NCBI GenBank assembly: GCA_010909165.1
Contig: VJWM01000301.1
Location: forward strand, 1 to 64,000
Reading direction: 5' to 3'
DNA from: Anthoceros angustus
Lineage: Eukaryota; Streptophyta; Anthocerotopsida; Anthocerotales; Anthocerotaceae
Length of the DNA stretch: 64,000 nucleotides
This document shows positions 59,641 through 64,000 of the stretch, one piece after another. How positions within the stretch are numbered: the first letter of the stretch is position 1; each line of letters opens with the position of its first letter. The position numbers were made by a program, and so were the translations under genes. Under the pieces are notes generated by a model, which ran no database searches, was not told the origin of the DNA, and saw nothing but the letters and a program-made list of their open reading frames with translations.

Positions 59641-60260
59641 AAAACCTTCATTCCCTTGAGACATATGTCCTAAAGCAATGCCACAAGGAAACATTTGGCT
59701 GCTCACACGTATCACATGATCTTTGATGTTTACAGTGAGTACAAAGTGCCACACTTGATCCACGAGCTAACAAGAGAACCTTTGGAGATCTTCCAAGAGT
59801 GATCCCCAAACCAGCGGTAACCGACATCATCCGTCTGCGCTAATCATGCTCTTTGTCAACTTGAACATGCCTAACGTCCCCGGCATGAATGAAGATCCGT
59901 TGTCAAACTTGAGTTGCACATCACCTACGCTGCGATCGGCATGCATATTTCCAAGCCTAACGCATCCTTTCCTTGTAGCATCATACGTGTTAAACCACTC
60001 TCTATGGAGTAACATGGAAAGATGCACCAGTCAATTATCCAATTGCGTAATAAATGACTATCCACGGTACATTAATTGTGATTCAAGTAAGAAGAGATAA
60101 GGACATCTCCGTCCTCAACAGTTTAACTCTTCCAACTGACATGAAGTCGCCTTCTTGTCGTCGCTTCTTCTCTTTTCCTTGGTCCTTTTGAACTTCTCGC
60201 ACTCTCTTTGAAGTGACCCTTTGTGACAATAGTGACACTCCACATTCTTGTTACGACTAG
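59640..60260 (-). pseudogene. Copia gag knuckle, protease and pre-integrase region, decayed
   Basis: Near 60255-60215 the minus strand reads ECHYCHKGSLQREC, a zinc knuckle lacking its His and one residue. Between it and the integrase (60027-59640) are fragments such as FDNGSSFMPGTLGMFKLTKS and CVRLGNMHAD that fit the protease and gag-pre-integrase interval. Too broken to delimit domains. Confidence 0.65.
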
Positions 60261-60950
60261 ATTTGCTACGAGAGAAGCTTCTCGGTTGCTTCCCCTTCGC
60301 AGGTGGACCTCCCTCTCATGAGGGCACCGGAACCTTTGGAAGGTTCCATGTTTTTCACCTCCTCGCTTAACAGGCTACCTTCTACATTTACAATGGTAAG
60401 ACCACTAGCGAGGCGAATTACTCGTATGCAGAAGGTATCCCAACTCTCCGTAATGTGACCAGAAACATAGCTCTCACACGGAATCAGGGCGTGATACCTT
60501 GAGATGAGCGGCTGAAAATGGTATTGAAATCATTCGGATGATCGGACATCCTCGTCCCTTCCTTCATCTTCAAGTCCACCAAGTTTCAACCAATACACGA
60601 GAAGCGCACTTTGCTTCTCATACAGTCACATACACTTACGCCGTAACTCGTGGTCTTATCTTTCACATTGAAGTTGTTTTTGACAATGTTAGCATGATAG
60701 TAGATCTAGCAAGCTCATCCAGTCGCCACTCATCACGTCATACTATCCGGTTTGGACGCCTAACAACTTTATGGGCTTGATGCTTTTTACGCACTAGAAC
60801 ATTATACACTTGTTCTTTCCGAGCGGGAAGTTAGTACCATCTAACTTCTCGATATTGAACATGACGTTTTCGGCGATGAAGACATCATGACTCAAAAATC
60901 GTCTGATTAAACACTCAACTCGCCTTGTTAGAAAAGTCAAAAAGATCACC
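60260..60950 (-). pseudogene. Copia gag, decayed
   Basis: The minus strand starts near 60880 with FNIEKLDGTNFPLGKNKCIM, like the N-termini of plant copia gag (UBN2-type) proteins, then continues in shifted frames to SKSSRNKNVECHYC. Gag forms the particle that packages the RNA. Several frameshifts. Confidence 0.75.
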
Positions 60951-60989
60951 GTGTGTCTGTATTCCACGAGTATTCCGAATATTCGCGTT

Positions 60990-61735
60990 TTCTCTCGCCG
61001 CCGCGCGTTTCACTTTCTGCGCTGCCACCGTCACGTGGCTGCGCTCGCGCCGCACGCCCGCCGCGCCACACGCGCTCGCCCGCCGCCCGCCGCCCAGCGG
61101 CCGCGCCGCCGCGCGGCCGCGCGCGCCAGCGGCACCTGCGCCGCGCGCGGCGCACGCAGCGCGCGGCTGCACGCGGCGCGCGCGGCGCGCGCTGCGCAGC
61201 GCGCGGCGCCGCCGCGCGCGCGCCAGCGCGCGCGCGCCGCGCCGGCGCCGCGCGCGCGCGGCCGCCAGCGCGCCCGCGGCTGCGCGCCAGCGCGCGCCGC
61301 GCGCGCAGCGCTGCGGGCCGCGCGCCGCGGCCGCGCCCGGCGCGCCCGGCGCGCCGCGCCGCGCTGCGCCCTCCCCGGCGCGCGCCGCGCGCTCGCCTTC
61401 GGCCCGCCGCCGCCCGCCGGCCAGCGCTGGCCAGCGCCCGCCAGCTGCGGCCGGCCGGCCGCGCCGCGGCGCGCTGCGCGCGCGCGCCCACGCCGCGCGC
61501 GCTCGGCGCCGCTCGCCCCGCCCGCGCCGCGCCGCTGCGCCAGCGCTCGCCCTGGCGCCGCGGCTCGCGCGCGCGCCCGCGGCTGCGCTCCCGCGCCGCG
61601 CCGGGCCCGCCGCCGCCTCCGCCCGCCGCGGCCGCGCCGTCGCGGCTCGCTCACGGCCTCGCCGCTCGCGCCCGGCGTTCGCAGCCCTCGCCGCGATCGA
61701 TCGCAATTCCAGCTGCGCGCCCTGCGGCTAGAAAA
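60990..61735. repeat. 0.7-kb near-pure G+C block in the copia leader
   Basis: An irregular run built of GCGCG, CGCCGC, GCCGCGC and CCAGCGC words with only scattered A or T. Because stop codons need A and T, long frames of 180-296 codons (Ala/Arg/Pro/Gly) appear on both strands. None is credible as protein. It sits between the PBS and gag, where copia leaders are normally about 50-150 bp. Confidence 0.9.
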
Positions 61736-61754
61736 TTCTAGCATCACAACACCA

Positions 61755-61769
61755 AACCACTCGATACCG
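61755..61769 (-). promoter_or_regulatory. Copia primer-binding site, tRNA-iMet type, imperfect
   Basis: Minus-strand GGTATCGAG, three bases inside the 5' LTR end, corresponds to TGGTATCAGAG, the complement of the initiator tRNA-Met 3' end, with one base missing and the leading T lost. Confidence 0.6.
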
Positions 61770-61771
61770 GT

Positions 61772-62011
61772 TGAAGGATCGTGGGCAGCCATCTTGGTGG
61801 AAAGAGGAGAGGAGAGGAGGCAAGTAGCTCTCTCACATTGAGATGAGGCTTGGAGGGTATTTATACCCTCCTAGGAAGCTCCAGAAGCTCCTAGGAAGGA
61901 GCACAAGAAGCTTCCTAGTGATTAGCTTAAGCTAAACTAATGATACTTAATCGACACCCAACTTAGACTAAGTGTATTAGTCTAAGTACATTGGGCTTAA
62001 TACCCCTTACA
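61772..62011 (-). repeat. 5' LTR of the copia element
   Basis: TGTAAGGG...CCTTCA on the minus strand, with canonical TG...CA ends. It pairs with 56918-57174. Confidence 0.95.
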
Positions 62012-62211
62012 TGAGCGTGAGGCTGTATGTGGAGGAGGAGCACACGGTGGCTCAAATGATGAAGAGCGGAATAATGTGCAGGGCCTATAGACGCACGACG
62101 CCTATGGAAGACGCCAAGAAACCGCAGCAAGTGATGAGGTGGAGGTTTTGGGGAGAATCGCTCGATCGAGGCGGGCAGGAGAGCGAGAGCGACGGAACCC
62201 CACCGCCGTAG
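62012..62211 (+). pseudogene. Gag-like frame, 3' part after the copia insertion
   Basis: The first five bases are the right TGAGC duplication. From 62017 the frame continues the reading at 56917 without a stop (VRLYVEEEHTVAQMMKSG and on) and ends at TAG 62211. Removing the copia element and one duplication restores a continuous frame, which supports both the boundaries and the view that this was coding before insertion. Confidence 0.65.
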
Positions 62212-62249
62212 GCTAGGCAAAGAATCATGACGGCTCACCGATTTTAGGG

Positions 62250-63338
62250 GAGCGCCACATCATAGGCCGAGGTTTCTTGGGTTAGGGATAGGATGTTTTG
62301 AGGCCGCGGGTCAGAGTTACCTCGAATTGGTAGGAGCGCTGTGGTAGTGGGCCATATTTTCAGACATCGGAGTGAGTCGGGAGATCCAACCGAATGTATA
62401 AGAGACCCTGAGAGTCTCAATGCATAATCATGTGTGAACTCCGTGTTGAAGCGCGCCAGGTTGGTTAGGAGACGCCCCGATCAAGATCAAACTCGCTCGA
62501 TGCACCGCTCGCACAAGAAGGCCGGAAGATCCTCGGATGGTCGAGAGCGAGTGGCCAAGCTCCACGCCTGGAGGGACGGAAGGCAAATCGACGACGCCGG
62601 GCGGGAGGTAGGGGTTGCCGCGAAGGCTGAGGCGGAATCCGGAAGGCGAATCGCCACCCGACTTGTTTTCCGATCTTCTTCCCAAATCCGCTGCCACCAG
62701 CGTGTTTCATTCCAAGAGGGGGTCTGTGGTGGCCCAAGGGGTCTGTGTGGCCCAAGAGGGGGTCTGTGTGGCCCAAGGTGGGGTCTGTGTGACCTGTGAG
62801 GAGAGGGAGAGAAGATTTATTTAGGAAGGGGAAGGTCCCCGAAAGGGTGGGTGAGTGCGCGCTGTAAGGGATTGTGTGTGCGTGTGGGAAAATCGGGAAA
62901 TGGTTAGGGGAGAGTGGAAGTGAGTGGTGGAATCGCGGGGAACTGGCGACGGAGTGAGGCGCCGCGGCACTCGAGGTCGTGGTGCATAGCTCCCGGGAAG
63001 GATCCGAACGCGGAAATTCCGGGAAGCGAAGTGAGGGGGCATGTAGGCGTGTGTATGCCCATAACCCCAAGGTCGCGCCGAGAAGTCATGACAAATAGTC
63101 ACCATGCGCTAAGGCGCGGTGGGACCCGCCAAGAACCACCACGCGGTGGCCGAGTCTCCACGGGCGGGTTTGGGTATGGTAGCCGGGAGAGGAGGGGTAG
63201 TGAATGACGGGTAAGTCTAGAATCCATAGTTTTAGAACATCTTGACACAAAACCATTCCCTTGGGATCAATCCGGACTACAAATTACATAGAGGGTAAAT
63301 GTGGCCTCATGCCTTCGGATGCAAAAACCCATTCCACA
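62250..63338 (+). repeat. Probable 5' LTR of a second gypsy-type element
   Basis: The right end is fixed by the PBS at 63342. A TATAAGAGACC box lies at 62398-62408, and a long U5-like part follows. Near 62720-62800 three copies of a ~24-bp unit (GGGTCTGTGTGGCCCAAG) repeat. The left limit is uncertain because the partner LTR lies outside the window. Confidence 0.5.
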
Positions 63339-63341
63339 TTT

Positions 63342-63357
63342 TGGCGCTTGCCGGGAA
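63342..63357 (+). promoter_or_regulatory. Primer-binding site, tRNA-Asp type
   Basis: TGGCGCTTGCCGGGAA after TTCCACATT. It matches the tRNA-Asp complement except for a short deletion after TGGCGC and the last two bases. The sequence around it (CCACATTTTGGCGC...GGGAATGAAA) is shared with 15892-15918, so the two elements are related. Confidence 0.7.
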
Positions 63358-63399
63358 TGAAACTGCGCTGGTTATAGGAAGACTAACCATAGCTTAGGT

Positions 63400-64000
63400 G
63401 TCCGGGAGGAAGAAGGCTAAGAAGGAGAGGAAGAAGCCCAGACCTGGGAAAAGAGAAGGATCCTCATCCTCCCTAAGAAAGTTCATCAGTGAAGAGAGCT
63501 CCACGTAAGATTCCACAAAGTTCCTGAGGAGGAAACGAGTGATCGAGGAAGCGCCATCGATGAGGAGCGCGCCAAATGGAAAAAAAATGAAGGGTCGCAC
63601 GGACAACAAGGAGTCGGGTAAGGGCAAAACAAGAGGCGATGTACGAAAAAGGACGCGAACAAGCAAGGAGGAGGCCGAGGTGCAAGAAAGTGGAACAACA
63701 GGGAAACAAGATGGAGGAGATAATGGCAAAATTCGAGAAATTCCATCTTAACGCGGTAAAGGAGCACGAGAGAAGGAGAGCTGTCACGAATCCACGGGCT
63801 AACCTCTTCTGTTCAACGTGCGGGCAGCAGGGTCATTCCAAGGCTAACTGCCCGACAACAAGAGTGCATCTGCTCGGATATGAGGAGGAAGAGGAAGATA
63901 CTCCTGTGGAGGATACATACCAAATTCGTGAAGTACGTATAAATCGTGTACCAAGACTATGTATCCTCCAACTTACGAAATTCGCCGTAGGCGTTCAGAA
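63400..64000 (+). CDS. Gypsy-type gag, partial, with CCHC zinc knuckle
   Basis: After the PBS, Lys/Arg/Glu-rich frames run through 63400-63750 with one or more frame changes. From the ATG at 63723 a frame stays open to the window end and carries CSTCGQQGHSKANC (63810-63851), a perfect C-x2-C-x4-H-x4-C knuckle that binds element RNA. Downstream is an acidic stretch (EEEEED) leading toward a protease region beyond the window. This is the best-preserved gag in the window. Whether 63400-63722 belongs to the same protein depends on resolving the frameshift near 63720. Confidence 0.75.

Larger units (their letters stand above)
56918..62011 (-). mobile_element. Ty1/copia retrotransposon, complete in outline, coding frames broken
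   Basis: 5094 bp on the minus strand. It has LTRs of 240 bp (5', 61772-62011) and 257 bp (3', 56918-57174), a PBS-like site at 61755-61769, a polypurine tract (AGTGGGAGG) beside the 3' LTR at 57175-57184, and TGAGC duplications on both sides. Domain order gag, protease region, integrase, RT, RNase H is that of copia. All domains have frameshifts or stops, so it is not autonomous. The two LTRs differ by few substitutions but by seven or so short indels. The stretch 60990-61735 is an unusual G+C-only insertion in the leader. Confidence 0.93.

Noticed and set aside
60915-61841. Overlapping 180-296-codon Ala/Arg/Pro frames on both strands
   Set aside because: A+T-free DNA cannot form stop codons, so nearly every frame is open. 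Composition alone explains them.

Overview
Organism. The window reads as nuclear DNA of a streptophyte (land plant or close algal relative). The evidence is a 17-exon gene with GT-AG introns for a plant-type mitochondrial intermediate peptidase, a plant group-VIII-like bHLH factor, plant Ty1/copia, Tat/Athila-like Ty3/gypsy and CACTA elements, and captured fragments that read as COP1, CYP86-clan P450 and PPR. The short introns, GC-rich intergenic DNA and long low-complexity tracts make me lean toward a non-seed plant; that lean is a guess.

Layout. (1) 1-17.6 kb is old LTR-retrotransposon wreckage: an LTR end at 1-126, then three degenerate copies of one element family (two direct, one inverted), LTR-like promoter segments, a tRNA-Asp-type primer site at 15.9 kb and a 1.2-kb hexanucleotide microsatellite. 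(2) 17.8-22.2 kb holds an intact mitochondrial intermediate (octapeptidyl) peptidase gene on the plus strand. (3) 22.2-26.4 kb is intergenic, with tandem arrays and G-rich runs. (4) 26.4-30.6 kb holds a very long, apparently intronless bHLH transcription factor. (5) 32.8-55.4 kb is bounded by CACTA-type termini and carries a broken En/Spm-type transposase (tnp2, DUF4218, DUF4216). It also carries dense TTTACAAC subterminal motifs and decayed pieces of cellular genes: COP1 WD40, a SET domain, a P450 and PPR repeats. (6) 55.4-62.2 kb is a gag-like reading frame split by a 5.1-kb copia element with matching 5-bp target duplications; the element's leader contains about 0.7 kb of almost pure G+C. 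(7) 62.2-64 kb is the 5' part of another gypsy-type element: LTR, tRNA-Asp-type PBS, and a gag with a CCHC knuckle that runs off the window.

How it fits together. Only two genes look functional as ordinary cellular genes, the peptidase and the bHLH. They sit in a 13-kb island between two blocks of nested transposons. The transposon blocks show a clear order of events: copia into a gag-like frame, captured gene pieces and a tandem duplication inside the CACTA element, and a microsatellite grown out of gypsy internal DNA right next to the peptidase 5' end.
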